Shown: in pieces, positions 17,971-27,197 of the stretch
Numbering within the stretch: position 1 is the first letter of the stretch
Layout: every line of letters starts with the position of its first letter
Notes under the pieces: generated by a model
Seen by the model: only the letters and a program-made list of their open reading frames with translations
What the model was told of the DNA's origin: nothing
The model's database searches: none
DNA from: Salinicola endophyticus
GTDB taxonomy: Bacteria > Pseudomonadota > Gammaproteobacteria > Pseudomonadales > Halomonadaceae
Assembly (NCBI RefSeq): GCF_040536835.1
Contig: NZ_CP159578.1
Span: 2,046,001-2,110,000 of the forward strand
Length of the DNA stretch: 64,000 bases
Reading direction: 5' to 3'
Position numbers and translations under genes: made by a program

Positions 17971-18777
17971 TCAGTCGGTGGCGGTGGTCAGGCGTGAAGC
18001 GGCGTCCGGGGTAAAGGTGTGGCAGGTATCGCCGGGCAGACGTGTGGCCAGAAAGTCGGGCAGGCGGGCGTCGACCCAGCGCGCGCTCACCTCGTCCAGA
18101 GGGAGTTGCAACACCACCCGGCTACCCGGCACCAGCGTGGCCGACTGGCGATTCCACGCGGCCATGCCCAGCCGACGTATCCCGCCACGCGGATCGATCA
18201 GCGCCAGGCGCTCGCTCTCTGCGCGGGCGGCCTCGGGCAGCGCGTTCAGCAGCGTCTCGGTGGTCATGCCGGGGTGCCAGTCGAGCCGCGTCACCCCCTG
18301 GGGCGTCCACGCCTCGACCCAGCTCGGCGTCTCGCACCAGCCAACACGATCGAGATCGGCCAGGGCCGGCATGTGGCGCGGATGCGCCATCAGCCAGCTT
18401 GGGTCGACCCGCCCAGGGATACGTGCAGGCGCCTGGGCATCGAGTGCTCGCGACCACTCGCCAAGCCCGTCGGCCAGCCCCGTCTGGCGCTGCAGTCGGG
18501 CCTGCATGGCGAGCCCGTCGAGTTCGGCGCGCAGGCGCCGCTGCATCTGGCGTGTCGCGATGTCGGTGCGCTCGGCGCCCACATAGGCGAATGGCCAGTT
18601 CACTCGGGCCTGTTGCGACAGTGCCGACCACGCCTCCAGCAGTGTCGTGGCCACGGTCGTGCGGCCCTGAATCTCGATGGTCACGGGGGCCTCGTCGGCC
18701 GGCGGCGTGGCCGCGGCATCGAACGCGAGGGTGCCCAGCGCCAGCAGGCCAAGCGCGAAGGGGAGAGGGGATCGCAT
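17971..18777 (-). CDS. yjbG: YjbG / GfcC-family capsule biosynthesis protein
   Basis: 268 residues with a signal peptide (MRSPLPFALGLLALGTLAFDAAA). The mature part follows the GfcC-like layout: VTIEIQG..TTVATTLLEAW at the start, PLLPGD-like mid-regions and VPGSRVVLQLPL near the end. GfcC/YjbG proteins are periplasmic partners of polysaccharide export with SLBB-like folds. The ATG at 18777 is chosen because the open frame further upstream would bury the signal peptide. It sits between the yjbF and yjbH homologues. Confidence 0.83.
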   Translation of the reverse strand: MRSPLPFALGLLALGTLAFDAAATPPADEAPVTIEIQGRTTVATTLLEAWSALSQQARVNWPFAYVGAERTDIATRQMQRRLRAELDGLAMQARLQRQTGLADGLGEWSRALDAQAPARIPGRVDPSWLMAHPRHMPALADLDRVGWCETPSWVEAWTPQGVTRLDWHPGMTTETLLNALPEAARAESERLALIDPRGGIRRLGMAAWNRQSATLVPGSRVVLQLPLDEVSARWVDARLPDFLATRLPGDTCHTFTPDAASRLTTATD

Positions 18778-18836
18778 GTGTCGGTCGTTTCCCTGACGGT
18801 GAAAAGGCGCTGCGTGCCGATCCTTCGGCATGACAG

Positions 18837-19511
18837 TCACCAGGGGCGGGCGATCTGCCACGTCAGCGTCGGTGCGTCCGGCCACGGCTGGCCGGTATAG
18901 GCCCATAGCCGCTCATCTTCGGGGTCGCGCCATAGCGTCGCTTCGGTGATGGCGCCGCCGGCCCAGTGCGATATTTCCTGGCAGCGCGCCAGTCGGCGCC
19001 GGGTCAGCGGCAGCTCGACCGCTGCCGGTGCCGCGCAATTGAGCGTTACCTGGGCGCTATCCTGGTGCAGATCGCCCTCGGCATCCTGCCACTGGCGTTC
19101 GATCCGGTAGTGCGTCTCGCTGCCCGGACGACGCCAAGGGTAGGGCGGCGGCGGTGTACCCTCGGCGCTGAGAATGCGGGTGCCCAGCAGCTCGTCGCGC
19201 AGCCCGGCAGTGGTCACCGGATAGCCATCCTCGAGCGCTAGCGTAGCGCCATCGCGAAACTGCCAGTAGGTGGTATTGGCCTGCTGACTGGCCAGCACCA
19301 CCAGCCCACCGTGGCCGGCCAGGTCCAGCGCCAGCGAGGCGTAGGGCAGGGCGGCGGCCTGGGCGGCCACGTCGGGCCCCCGCAGGCCGGCGACGACATC
19401 GCCGGGGGAGCGCTGACTGCCGATGGTGCAGCCCGACAGCGCCAGCGCGAGAACTATGAAGAAGACCGCCCGAGGGCGGCCTTCCCGGCAACGCTGAGCC
19501 GATATGCTCAT
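18837..19511 (-). CDS. yjbF: YjbF-family lipoprotein
   Basis: 224 residues. The signal peptide ends in a lipobox LALSGC, so the mature protein is a lipid-anchored envelope protein. The body matches the YjbF/GfcB family: TYWQF, DGYPVTTAGL and the TRILSAEGTPP-type segment seen in these lipoproteins. The ATG at 19511 overlaps the yjbE stop by one base (TGATG), so translation is coupled. A TTG three bases upstream is the only alternative. Confidence 0.85.
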   Translation of the reverse strand: MSISAQRCREGRPRAVFFIVLALALSGCTIGSQRSPGDVVAGLRGPDVAAQAAALPYASLALDLAGHGGLVVLASQQANTTYWQFRDGATLALEDGYPVTTAGLRDELLGTRILSAEGTPPPPYPWRRPGSETHYRIERQWQDAEGDLHQDSAQVTLNCAAPAAVELPLTRRRLARCQEISHWAGGAITEATLWRDPEDERLWAYTGQPWPDAPTLTWQIARPW

Positions 19512-19750
19512 CAACGTGTGCCGGTCGTACCGGTGGTGCCGGTGGTACCGGTACCACCACTTCCGTCGCTGCCGCCAGCGGCAGCCAGCGCGCCCACCGA
19601 TGAGGCGGTCGTGCTGGCGCCCACGGCCGAGGCCGTCGACGCGCTGGCAGCGGTGCCAACGCCGGCTGCACTGCCCGTGGCGACTTCCTGGGCTGCAGCG
19701 AGCGAAGAGACCGCCATGAAGGCGACTGCCAAGATGGCTCGCTTCTTCAT
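19511..19750 (-). CDS. yjbE: YjbE-like small secreted Ala/Gly/Ser/Thr-rich protein
   Basis: 79 residues. The signal peptide is MKKRAILAVAFMAVSSLAAA, followed by a low-complexity mature part and a tail made of glycine and TGT repeats ending TGTR. E. coli YjbE has the same build: a short secreted protein rich in small residues with a threonine-rich tail. AGGAG lies just before the ATG at 19750. First gene of the yjbEFGH-type operon. Its function is unknown; the composition suggests an extracellular matrix role. Confidence 0.8.
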   Translation of the reverse strand: MKKRAILAVAFMAVSSLAAAQEVATGSAAGVGTAASASTASAVGASTTASSVGALAAAGGSDGSGGTGTTGTTGTTGTR

Positions 19751-19835
19751 AGATAGCTCCTGGTTGAGTGGAAAGTTAAACGAGTGCGATTGACGCCTCG
19801 CCCGTGGCCCGAAGACCGATGACATTCTTGCCAAT

Positions 19836-19866
19836 ATTATGCGGCGGGGCAATCGGAAGTTGTCAA
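19836..19866 (-). promoter_or_regulatory. Candidate sigma-70 promoter for yjbEFGH operon
   Basis: On the minus strand a perfect -35 TTGACA (19861-19866) is followed after 19 bases by CATAAT (19836-19841), about 85 bases upstream of the yjbE start. The spacer is longer than ideal, so this is a candidate only. Confidence 0.45.
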
Positions 19867-20481
19867 ATCATTGATGCCAAGAGATTTGCAAATAGTGGTG
19901 ACCCCAACAGATAGGTCATTTTATCCAAAAACGTGTTGCGTCATTGAGAAGGGAATCGCGAGTTATTGTTACGGGACGGTGACAGCAGGCGGTATCGCGG
20001 CGACCGGAGTGGGCGCTGATGCGTGTCGTTTGGCAACGTTTTAACGGGTTTTGTAAAAACCTAAATCGAATTGTCAGCAATTGGCGACAGCGACGCTGTC
20101 GCCGGCAGGCGTGCACCAAAAAGGGCCGATTCGCAGGCAGGGTTGCGACATTATCACGCCGGGCTGCGAGGGGAAGTAAGACCAAAGGCCAAGCCGCCTG
20201 GCGTGGCTTCTGATGGCTTGTAAGCCATTGAAAATTGGCTGCAATGGAGGTTTCTTCGGTAGGGCTCGGCGGCGCTGCCGGGCGCGCTGTTGGTCACGCG
20301 AGTGTCGGGATGTCGCCCCTGCGAGGTGCCTGTCACAGATAACCTGTCGCCATTTCGTTACAGCTGGCTAACGCGAAGGGGGGCGTCAAATACGCAAGAA
20401 AATGATTTTTAACCGATGCCATGCCGTTCTGTCGGTGGTTACGTAATTCGAATGTTTCAGTAAAGTATCTTTTTATGAAGT

Positions 20482-20497
20482 TGGCACGGGTTTGGCA
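20482..20497 (+). promoter_or_regulatory. Candidate sigma-54 promoter of the exopolysaccharide locus
   Basis: TGGCACGGGTTTGGCA matches the -24/-12 consensus TGGCACG-N4-TTGCA, with GG and GC correctly spaced and one mismatch in the -12 box. It points toward wza. No activator site is recognised. Confidence 0.5.
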
Positions 20498-20617
20498 TTG
20501 CTTGAATGAAGTCGGGTTGCCGCCAAGGATAGCGCAGCTTAAATCGCGCCGGATTTGGGCGATGCACTAGATATAGAGCTTCATGAAGGGCTTCGGGGAA
20601 TGCCATGACAACCTCGG

Positions 20618-20629
20618 GGCGGTAGCGTG
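20618..20629 (+). promoter_or_regulatory. ops element (JUMPstart core) upstream of wza
   Basis: GGCGGTAGCGTG is identical to the E. coli ops core that pauses RNA polymerase and recruits RfaH, which suppresses termination in long polysaccharide operons. It sits between the sigma-54-like promoter and wza, on the transcribed strand and in the untranslated leader, as expected. RfaH control is inferred. Confidence 0.8.
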
Positions 20630-20857
20630 TTTAAATTTAAAGTTGTCGGCCCTGTGTTTTTGTTGACGTGTTGAGTCAATGCACTGATGTCACGCAAGCG
20701 GCGTCAGCAAATAGGGATTCAGGGGCAAGGAAAATGCTGCCGCGGGCAAGCGGCACCGAGCGACAGGGATGGTGCAATGGCAGAGGCGAGAGGGATGAGA
20801 CGCAAGCATCAAAGGGTGGGGTCGGCCGTAGTCTGGCCGCTGCGAGGCGGATCTTCG

Positions 20858-22021
20858 ATGAGGATGGCCGGCGTTGGACGGGGCCTTGCCGGTCTCGCCG
20901 TACTGCTGCTGGTTAGCGGTCTCAGTGGCTGCGCCTTCGCTCCCGGTGGTCATATCGGCTATGAGACCGACTCGGCGCCCATCGACGATCTGGTCGATGT
21001 CGAACCGATCACGCTGGGGCTGATTCGGACCCAACAGGCCGGTGCGGCTGGCGCCGGAAAGCCCGATCCGTCAGCGCTCAGCCACGCGCTCGAAGACGCC
21101 GGAGAGGCGTCGCCGGCCTCGGCCTATCAGTATCGCGTCGGCGTAGGCGATGTGCTCTCGGTGACCGTCTATGACCACCCTGAGCTGACCATTCCCGCCG
21201 GCGGCGAGCGCCCCAGCAGTGAGTCCGGTAGCACCGTCGGCAGTGATGGCACCATCTTCTACCCCTATGTGGGCCGAATGAAGGTGGCCGGGCGCACCGT
21301 GGACGCGGTGCGCGACGAGCTGCAGCGGCGGCTGACGGCGTACATCGCCTCACCCCAGGTCGACGTCAAGGTGGCCGGCTTCAACTCCCAGAAGGTCTAT
21401 GTCACCGGTGAGGTCGACAAGCCCGGCGTCATGCCGGTGACCAACGTGCCGCTGACGCTGCTCGACGCCATCAATCAGGCGGGCGGCATGCGTGAGACCG
21501 CCAACTGGCACGACGTGGTGCTGACCCGCGGCGACGAGATCGAGCATATCGATGTCCACGCCATGCTCCAGGACGGCGACCTCAGCGCCAATCGTCGCCT
21601 GCGCGACGGCGATGTGGTGCACGTGCCCGACCTGGGCAACCAGAAGGTGTTCGTGATGGGCGAAGTGGTCGACCCGGTCTCGCTGCCGATGGGCAATTCA
21701 CGGCTGTCACTGACCGATGCGCTCTCCCAGGCCGGCGGCATGAACGAGGCCGAAGCCGACGCCAAGGGCATCTTCGTGATCCGCCAGGCGCCGGCCGCCA
21801 GTGGCAAGCTGGCGACCGTCTATCAGCTCGATGCGCGCAACGCCACCGCGCTGGTGCTGGGTACCCAGTTCATGCTCCAGCCCACCGACATCGTCTACGT
21901 CACCGCCGCGCCGCTGAGCCGCTGGAACCGGGTGATCAATCAGCTCACCCCGACCATCACCTCGGTCTATCAGGTGACCCGTGCCACGCGCGACTTCGAC
22001 GAACTCCGGGACGGTAACTGA
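20858..22021 (+). CDS. wza: Wza-type polysaccharide export outer-membrane lipoprotein
   Basis: 387 residues from the ATG at 20858. This start gives a compact lipoprotein signal (MRMAGVGRG...LVSGLSGC); earlier in-frame ATGs at 20777 and 20687 would only lengthen the n-region. The export domain YRVGVGDVLSVTVYDHPEL is followed by SLBB repeats (KVYVTGEVDKPGV and KVFVMGEVVDPVS, each followed by LxDAxxQAGGM). The C-terminal amphipathic helix SRWNRVINQLTPTI forms the outer-membrane pore in Wza. It is the octameric exit channel for the polymer. First structural gene of the locus, 3 bases before wzb. Confidence 0.93.
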   Translation: MRMAGVGRGLAGLAVLLLVSGLSGCAFAPGGHIGYETDSAPIDDLVDVEPITLGLIRTQQAGAAGAGKPDPSALSHALEDAGEASPASAYQYRVGVGDVLSVTVYDHPELTIPAGGERPSSESGSTVGSDGTIFYPYVGRMKVAGRTVDAVRDELQRRLTAYIASPQVDVKVAGFNSQKVYVTGEVDKPGVMPVTNVPLTLLDAINQAGGMRETANWHDVVLTRGDEIEHIDVHAMLQDGDLSANRRLRDGDVVHVPDLGNQKVFVMGEVVDPVSLPMGNSRLSLTDALSQAGGMNEAEADAKGIFVIRQAPAASGKLATVYQLDARNATALVLGTQFMLQPTDIVYVTAAPLSRWNRVINQLTPTITSVYQVTRATRDFDELRDGN

Positions 22022-22024
22022 ACG

Positions 22025-22462
22025 ATGTTCCAGCGCATTCTGGTGGTCTGTATCGGCAACGTTTGCCGCAGCCCGGTGGCAGCGGCGCTGCTGCGCCAAC
22101 GCTTCCCCGGGCGCCAGATCGAGTCCGCGGGGCTGGGCGCGCTGGTCGGCCAGGGCGTCGACCCGCGGGCCCGGCGGCTGGGCGAGCGCGACGGTCTGAG
22201 CCTCGAAGGCCACATCGCGCGTCAGCTCGATGGCGACATGCTCAAGGACGCCGAGCTGATCCTGGTCATGAGCGAGGGGCAGCGCCGCGCGATCGCCGAG
22301 CGCGAACCGGCGGCTTCGGGCAAGACCCTGCTGTTCGGGCGCTGGCTCGCCGAGCCCGAGATCCCCGATCCCTACCACAAGAGCGAGAGCGCCTTCGCGC
22401 ACGTCCATCGCCTGATGGTGAGCGCTGCCGACGGCTGGATCGGCAAGATGCCGGAACGATGA
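22025..22462 (+). CDS. wzb: Low-molecular-weight protein-tyrosine phosphatase
   Basis: 145 residues. The P-loop CIGNVCRS carries nucleophile C9 and R15, and the general acid Asp is in IPDPYHKS. It dephosphorylates the C-terminal tyrosine cluster of Wzc, which is needed for cycling of high-molecular-weight polymer export. It lies directly between wza and wzc, as in colanic acid and group 1 capsule loci. Confidence 0.95.
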   Translation: MFQRILVVCIGNVCRSPVAAALLRQRFPGRQIESAGLGALVGQGVDPRARRLGERDGLSLEGHIARQLDGDMLKDAELILVMSEGQRRAIAEREPAASGKTLLFGRWLAEPEIPDPYHKSESAFAHVHRLMVSAADGWIGKMPER

Positions 22463-22481
22463 AAGGATGCAAGGACCCACG

Positions 22482-24719
22482 ATGACTCACGCCTCGAACC
22501 CTCTGTCGGGAACTCAAGCCTCGACGCCCCCGGTGAGCGCGCCGCGCAGCCACGAAGAGATCGATATCCGGCGTCTGTTCGGGATTCTGGTCGATCACAA
22601 GAAGTGGGTGCTGGCGAGCGTCGCTGCCTTCGCCCTGCTGGGGCTGATTTATGTCAGCGTGGCGACCCCGATCTATCGCGCCGATGCGCTGGTGCAGATC
22701 GAGAGTTCGTCACCCGGTAACAATCCACTCAAGGAGGTCTCGACGCTGCTGGGCCAGGAGCCGCCGACGCTGTCGGAGATCGAGATCATCCAGTCGCGCA
22801 TGGTCCTGGGGCGTGCGGTCGATCTGCTCAACCTCGACATCTCCGTGGACCCGGTGACGCTGCCGGTGATCGGCGGGCTGCTCGAGCGCCAGCATGTCTC
22901 GCGGCCCGGCTTCGCCGCCGGCTGGCACTATGCCTTCAGCGGTGAGTCGATCGCGGTCAGCGAGATGCCGGTGTCCGATGCCTACGAGGGGCAGCCGTTC
23001 CGGCTGCGGGTGCTCGACAGCTATCGCTACCGCCTGTTCGATGCCGACGGCAATGACCTGGGCGAGGGCAAGCTGGGCGAGCTGAGCAACTTCGCCCATG
23101 GCGGCGTGGCGCTGCGGGTGACTTCGATCGACGCCGCTGCTGGCGCCACCTTCGAACTGCGCCACGGCTCGCATCTCGCCGCCATCAATGCCCTGCGCGG
23201 GCGCTTGGCGGTGGCCGAGGCGGGTAGCGAGACCGGGATCCTCAGCTGGAGCCTCACCGGCACCGATCCGCAGGAGACCGAGAAAACGCTCAACACCATC
23301 GCCGATATCTACTACTCGCAGAACGTTCAGCGCCAGTCCGAGGAGGCGCGCAAGAGCCTCGAATTCCTCGATGGCCAGGTGCCCAAGATCCGCGCTCAGG
23401 TCGATCGCGCGGAGGAGAAGCTCAATCGCTATCGTGAGTCCCAGGACAGTGTCGATCTGTCGCTGGAGACCAAGTCGGTGCTCGACCGTCTGGTCAATCT
23501 CGAAGCCCAGCTCAACGAGCTGGAGATGAACGAGGCCGAGATCGCCCAGCGCTTCACCAAGAGTCATCCGACCTATCAGGCGCTGCTTGAGAAGAAGGCC
23601 CAGCTCCAGCGTGAGCGAGCGAATCTCGATCAGCAGATCAAGGCGATGCCCAAGACCCAGCAGGAGATCCTGCGTCTCAAGCGCGATGCCGAGGTCAACA
23701 ACGAGATCTACGTGCAGCTGCTCAACAAGGTGCAGGAGACGCGCATCGCCGAAGCCAGCACCGTGGGTAACGTCCGCGTGCTCGACTCGGCCCAGGTCCA
23801 GGCGACTCCGGTGGCACCCAACAAGCCGCTGCTGCTGGCGGTGGCGGTGATCGTCGGCCTGATCGTCGGCGTCGCGGGGGTGTTCCTGCGTGCGCTCTTC
23901 CATCGGGGTATCGAGACCCAGGAGCAGATCGAGGAGACCGGGTTGGCAGTCTACGCGACGGTGCCGCTGTCGGACGAACAGCGCAAGCTCAATCGCCGCG
24001 AGCAGCGTGGCCGCCGTGGCACGCGGCGCGATCCGCGCCATCCGCGGGGACTGCTGTCGTTGCGCAATCCGGCCGACGTCTCGGTCGAGGCCCTGCGCGG
24101 CTTGCGTACCAGTCTGCACTTCGCGATGCTCGAAGCGAGCGATAACCGTCTGATGATCACCGGCCCCAGCCCCGGCGTGGGCAAGAGCTTCGTCAGTGTC
24201 AACCTGGCGGCGGTTTGCGCCCAGGCAGGGCAACGTGTGCTGCTGGTCGATGCCGATATGCGCAAGGGGCAGGTGCACAACGTTTTCGGCGCGACCTCGG
24301 AGTCAGGGCTGAGCGACGTGCTCGGAGGCCGGCTGGCGCTGGATGAGGTGATCCGCGGGGTGGACGAGTGCGAGGGGCTTAACTATGTGGCGCGGGGTAC
24401 GGCGCCGCCCAACCCCTCGGAGCTGCTGATGGGGCCGCGCTTCAGCGCGTTCCTCGCCGCAGCCAGTGAGCGCTTCGATCTGGTGATCGTCGACTCGCCG
24501 CCGATTCTGGCGGTCACCGACGCCGCGATCATCGGCAAGCAGGTCGGCACGTCGCTGATGCTGGTGCGCTTCGAGCGTAATCCGGTCAAGGAGCTCGAGC
24601 TGGCGATCGGTCGTCTGCGCACCGCCGGGGTCGAACCGCGCGGCGCCATCCTCAACGCGGTCGAGCGCAAGGCGGCAACCGCCTATGGCTACGGCTACTA
24701 CCACTACAACTATCAGTGA
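22482..24719 (+). CDS. wzc: Polysaccharide co-polymerase / bacterial tyrosine kinase
   Basis: 745 residues. The Wzz domain is bounded by membrane segments at about residues 39-60 and 448-470, with a long coiled coil between them. The cytoplasmic BY-kinase has Walker A GPSPGVGKS near 560, Walker A' LLVDADMRK near 587 and Walker B LVIVDSPPI near 666. The C terminus is a tyrosine cluster (YGYGYYHYNYQ) for autophosphorylation. It sets chain length and links synthesis to Wza. AAGGA lies 6 bases before the ATG at 22482; an upstream ATG at 22467 lacks spacing. Confidence 0.95.
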   Translation: MTHASNPLSGTQASTPPVSAPRSHEEIDIRRLFGILVDHKKWVLASVAAFALLGLIYVSVATPIYRADALVQIESSSPGNNPLKEVSTLLGQEPPTLSEIEIIQSRMVLGRAVDLLNLDISVDPVTLPVIGGLLERQHVSRPGFAAGWHYAFSGESIAVSEMPVSDAYEGQPFRLRVLDSYRYRLFDADGNDLGEGKLGELSNFAHGGVALRVTSIDAAAGATFELRHGSHLAAINALRGRLAVAEAGSETGILSWSLTGTDPQETEKTLNTIADIYYSQNVQRQSEEARKSLEFLDGQVPKIRAQVDRAEEKLNRYRESQDSVDLSLETKSVLDRLVNLEAQLNELEMNEAEIAQRFTKSHPTYQALLEKKAQLQRERANLDQQIKAMPKTQQEILRLKRDAEVNNEIYVQLLNKVQETRIAEASTVGNVRVLDSAQVQATPVAPNKPLLLAVAVIVGLIVGVAGVFLRALFHRGIETQEQIEETGLAVYATVPLSDEQRKLNRREQRGRRGTRRDPRHPRGLLSLRNPADVSVEALRGLRTSLHFAMLEASDNRLMITGPSPGVGKSFVSVNLAAVCAQAGQRVLLVDADMRKGQVHNVFGATSESGLSDVLGGRLALDEVIRGVDECEGLNYVARGTAPPNPSELLMGPRFSAFLAAASERFDLVIVDSPPILAVTDAAIIGKQVGTSLMLVRFERNPVKELELAIGRLRTAGVEPRGAILNAVERKAATAYGYGYYHYNYQ

Positions 24720-24813
24720 TCCCGCGAGCCGCCATGAAACCCACCACCGTCGACGCCGCCGGACCCCGGAGCCCGTCTCTTCCGGCGCGGACAAGGGCCG
24801 CGAGGGCATATCC

Positions 24814-26187
24814 ATGACGCCTGCATTCGCGGCGATCCGCACCCGGCTGCGCGGTGAACTCGTGGTCAACCTCTGCCGTACCTTCGCCGCACGCGGCGTG
24901 GCCGCCCTGGGCACGGTGATGCTCGGGGTGGTGCTGGGCCGGCTCTATGGGGCCCAGGGGGTGGGGCTGTTCGCGCTGGCGCAGAGCCTGATCTTCGGTG
25001 CCGGCATCATCGCCTGCTATGGCCTCAACGGCTCGCTGATGCGCTATGTCAGCCAGGACAGCGATAGCCCCAACGTGCGCTGCTATCTGCGCTGGGCGCT
25101 GCTTCGGGCACTCATGCTGAGTGTGCTCTTCGCCCTGGCGATCTGGCTGTTGCGTGCGCCGATCGCCAACGTCTTCGCCGCACCGACCCTGGGCGAGATG
25201 CTGCCGGCGATCGCCGTGGCCACGCCGGCCTTCACGCTGTCGTTCGTCCTCGCCGGTTTCCTCAAGGGGGTCAGCATGCCGGCGCGTGCCAGCCTGCAGG
25301 AGAATGGCGCCATCTCGCTGTGGGCGGCCATCGCCATTCTCGCGCTGGCGCTCGTCGGCGACACGCGCTCGCTGGTGCTGGCGAGCTGGGCCTTCTGCGC
25401 CGCCGCCTGGCTGGTCTTCGCCCAGGGCGCGCTGCACACCCTGCGCTGGTTGCGCCGGCACGCCGCAGCGGTCAGCGGTGCGCCGGATCCGGCCACACTG
25501 GCGAACAAGGGCGCCTTCTTCGCCACCGCCCAGAGCTTCATCATGCTCAATCTGTCGATGTTCCTGCAGCAGGTGCTGGGGATGTTCATCGCCGGGGCGC
25601 TGTTGAGCCACGTCGACCTGGGGCTGTTCAAGTCGGCGGAGCGCGTCGGCATGATCATCAGCTTCATTCTGCTGGTGATCAACGCGGTCTTCCCGCCGCG
25701 TTTCTCGCGCCTATACCACCAGGGCGACCACCGCGCGCTGGCGCGGCTGGCGCGTCAGAGTAGCCGCGTGGCCACGGCCATGGCGCTGCCGCTGGCGCTG
25801 CTCTGCCTGATCTTCCCTGCCTGGGTGCTGGGCTGGTTCGGGCCCGAATTCGGCGCCGCCGCGCCGCTGTTGCGGATCATCGCCCTAGGTCATCTGGTCA
25901 ACGTCGCAACCGGATCGGTGGCCTTTCTGCTGACCATGACCGGACGCGAGCGGCTGATGCGTAACATCTCACTGATCTGCGCCACCCTGGGACTGATTGC
26001 CTTTCTGGTCCTGATCCCGCTGCTGGGTGCGCTGGGGGCGGCGCTGTCGCTGGCGCTGGTGCTCTCGTTGCAGAACGCCGTCGCGGCATTCTTCGTCTGG
26101 CGCGACATGGGCATCGTCATGCTGCCGTTGCCGCTGCCCGGGCGTGCGGCGACCGCCGACACGCCGCGTCGCCACACCCATCCGTGA
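24814..26187 (+). CDS. wzx: Wzx-type polysaccharide flippase (MOP superfamily)
   Basis: 457 residues with about 12-14 membrane segments. It starts LRGELVVNLCRTFAARGVAALGTVMLGVVLGRLYGAQGVGLFALAQS, the usual start of oligosaccharide flippases (given here only as a region, residues 9-55). It moves the undecaprenyl-linked repeat unit across the inner membrane for Wzy. It lies just downstream of wzc. The open frame reaches back to 24685 inside wzc, but homology starts at the ATG at 24814. Exact substrate not visible. Confidence 0.88.
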   Translation: MTPAFAAIRTRLRGELVVNLCRTFAARGVAALGTVMLGVVLGRLYGAQGVGLFALAQSLIFGAGIIACYGLNGSLMRYVSQDSDSPNVRCYLRWALLRALMLSVLFALAIWLLRAPIANVFAAPTLGEMLPAIAVATPAFTLSFVLAGFLKGVSMPARASLQENGAISLWAAIAILALALVGDTRSLVLASWAFCAAAWLVFAQGALHTLRWLRRHAAAVSGAPDPATLANKGAFFATAQSFIMLNLSMFLQQVLGMFIAGALLSHVDLGLFKSAERVGMIISFILLVINAVFPPRFSRLYHQGDHRALARLARQSSRVATAMALPLALLCLIFPAWVLGWFGPEFGAAAPLLRIIALGHLVNVATGSVAFLLTMTGRERLMRNISLICATLGLIAFLVLIPLLGALGAALSLALVLSLQNAVAAFFVWRDMGIVMLPLPLPGRAATADTPRRHTHP

Positions 26188-26227
26188 GCAAGACCTATAC
26201 GTGAGAAAGACAAGGAGTCCCTCGAGC

Positions 26228-27118
26228 ATGTGCCGATACCCACACGCGACAGGCAGGGCGCCGGAAACGCCCGTTACCTCGTCCGCCGGCGCCTCCGATA
26301 TCGCGACCCTGCCGCTGGCGGCGCTGCTGGAGGCGGTGCACGCGGCCGGCGAGCGGGTCATGGCGATCTATCGCGGCGACGCCGAGGTCACCTGGAAGAC
26401 CGACGACTCGCCGCTGACGGCGGCCGATCTGGCCGCCCATGAGGCGCTGGTGCAGGCGCTCGAACGGCTCACCCCGGGGTATCCGGTGGTTTCGGAAGAG
26501 GCCGCCGAAGCCACGTTCGAGACCCGTCGCGGCTGGCCGCGTTACTGGCTGATCGACCCGCTCGATGGCACCAAGGAGTTTCTCAAGCAAAACGGTGAGT
26601 TCACCCTCAACGTGGCGCTGATCGAGGCGGGGGTGCCGGTGTTCGGCATCGTCCACGCCCCGGCGCTGCCGGCCGGGCCCACCACCTGGTGGGGCGGCGA
26701 AGAGGGTGCCTTCAAGCAGATCGGGGCGGGCGTGGTCGAGCGCATCGGCGTGCGTGCGCTGCCCGACCCGGCGGCCGAGTCCTGGGTGGTGGTGGGCAGC
26801 CGCTCCCACGCCGCCGAGGCGCTCGAGGCCTTCTGCGCCGGGCTGCCGGCACATCGCCTCACCAGCCTCGGCAGCTCGCTCAAGCTCTGCCTGGTGGCGG
26901 AGGGGAGCGCCGATCTTTACCCGCGCCTGGCCCCGACCTGCGAGTGGGACACCGCCGCGGCCCAGGCGGTGGTGCTGGCGGCGGGGGGCGAGGTGCTCGA
27001 GGCCGAGACGCTGGCGCCGTTGCGCTGCACCCAGGGCGAGAGCTACGTCAATCCTGCCTTCATCGTCTGTGCGCAGCGCGATGAGCGCTGGGAAAGCGCG
27101 CTGCAGCGCGCACGCTGA
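26228..27118 (+). CDS. cysQ: 3'(2'),5'-bisphosphate nucleotidase (PAP phosphatase), locus copy
   Basis: 296 residues of the inositol-monophosphatase superfamily. Metal-site motifs are VSEEAA and [11 protein letters not shown], and the C-terminal [11 protein letters not shown] motif is intact. It hydrolyses PAP, the inhibitory by-product left when a sulfotransferase uses PAPS. It is placed between wzx and cysD inside the polysaccharide locus and ahead of a sulfotransferase, so it probably serves polymer sulfation. A second, distinct copy lies at 47166. AAGGAG lies upstream of the ATG at 26228; the longer open frame is a shadow of wzx. Confidence 0.92.
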   Translation: MCRYPHATGRAPETPVTSSAGASDIATLPLAALLEAVHAAGERVMAIYRGDAEVTWKTDDSPLTAADLAAHEALVQALERLTPGYPVVSEEAAEATFETRRGWPRYWLIDPLDGTKEFLKQNGEFTLNVALIEAGVPVFGIVHAPALPAGPTTWWGGEEGAFKQIGAGVVERIGVRALPDPAAESWVVVGSRSHAAEALEAFCAGLPAHRLTSLGSSLKLCLVAEGSADLYPRLAPTCEWDTAAAQAVVLAAGGEVLEAETLAPLRCTQGESYVNPAFIVCAQRDERWESALQRAR

Positions 27119-27197
27119 CCGTGGCGCGTGCCGCCGCTCGCGATGTCGCGAGTGCCGGCTCGCGCGGATAGGGACATCAAACCGTACGGAACCCCTC

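Larger units (their letters stand above)
19751..20857. other. Long regulatory region between yjbE and wza
   Basis: 1.1 kb without a convincing gene, clearly richer in A+T than its surroundings. It holds the candidate yjbE promoter (19836-19866), a strong hairpin GGCGACAGC-GAC-GCTGTCGCC at 20083-20103, a sigma-54-like promoter (20482-20497) and a perfect ops element (20618-20629). The start of the wza reading frame could lie as far left as 20687. Confidence 0.7.

Noticed and set aside
22710..24278. A 522-codon antisense open frame inside wzc
   Set aside because: Wzc is unmistakable on the plus strand; the antisense product is compositionally odd.
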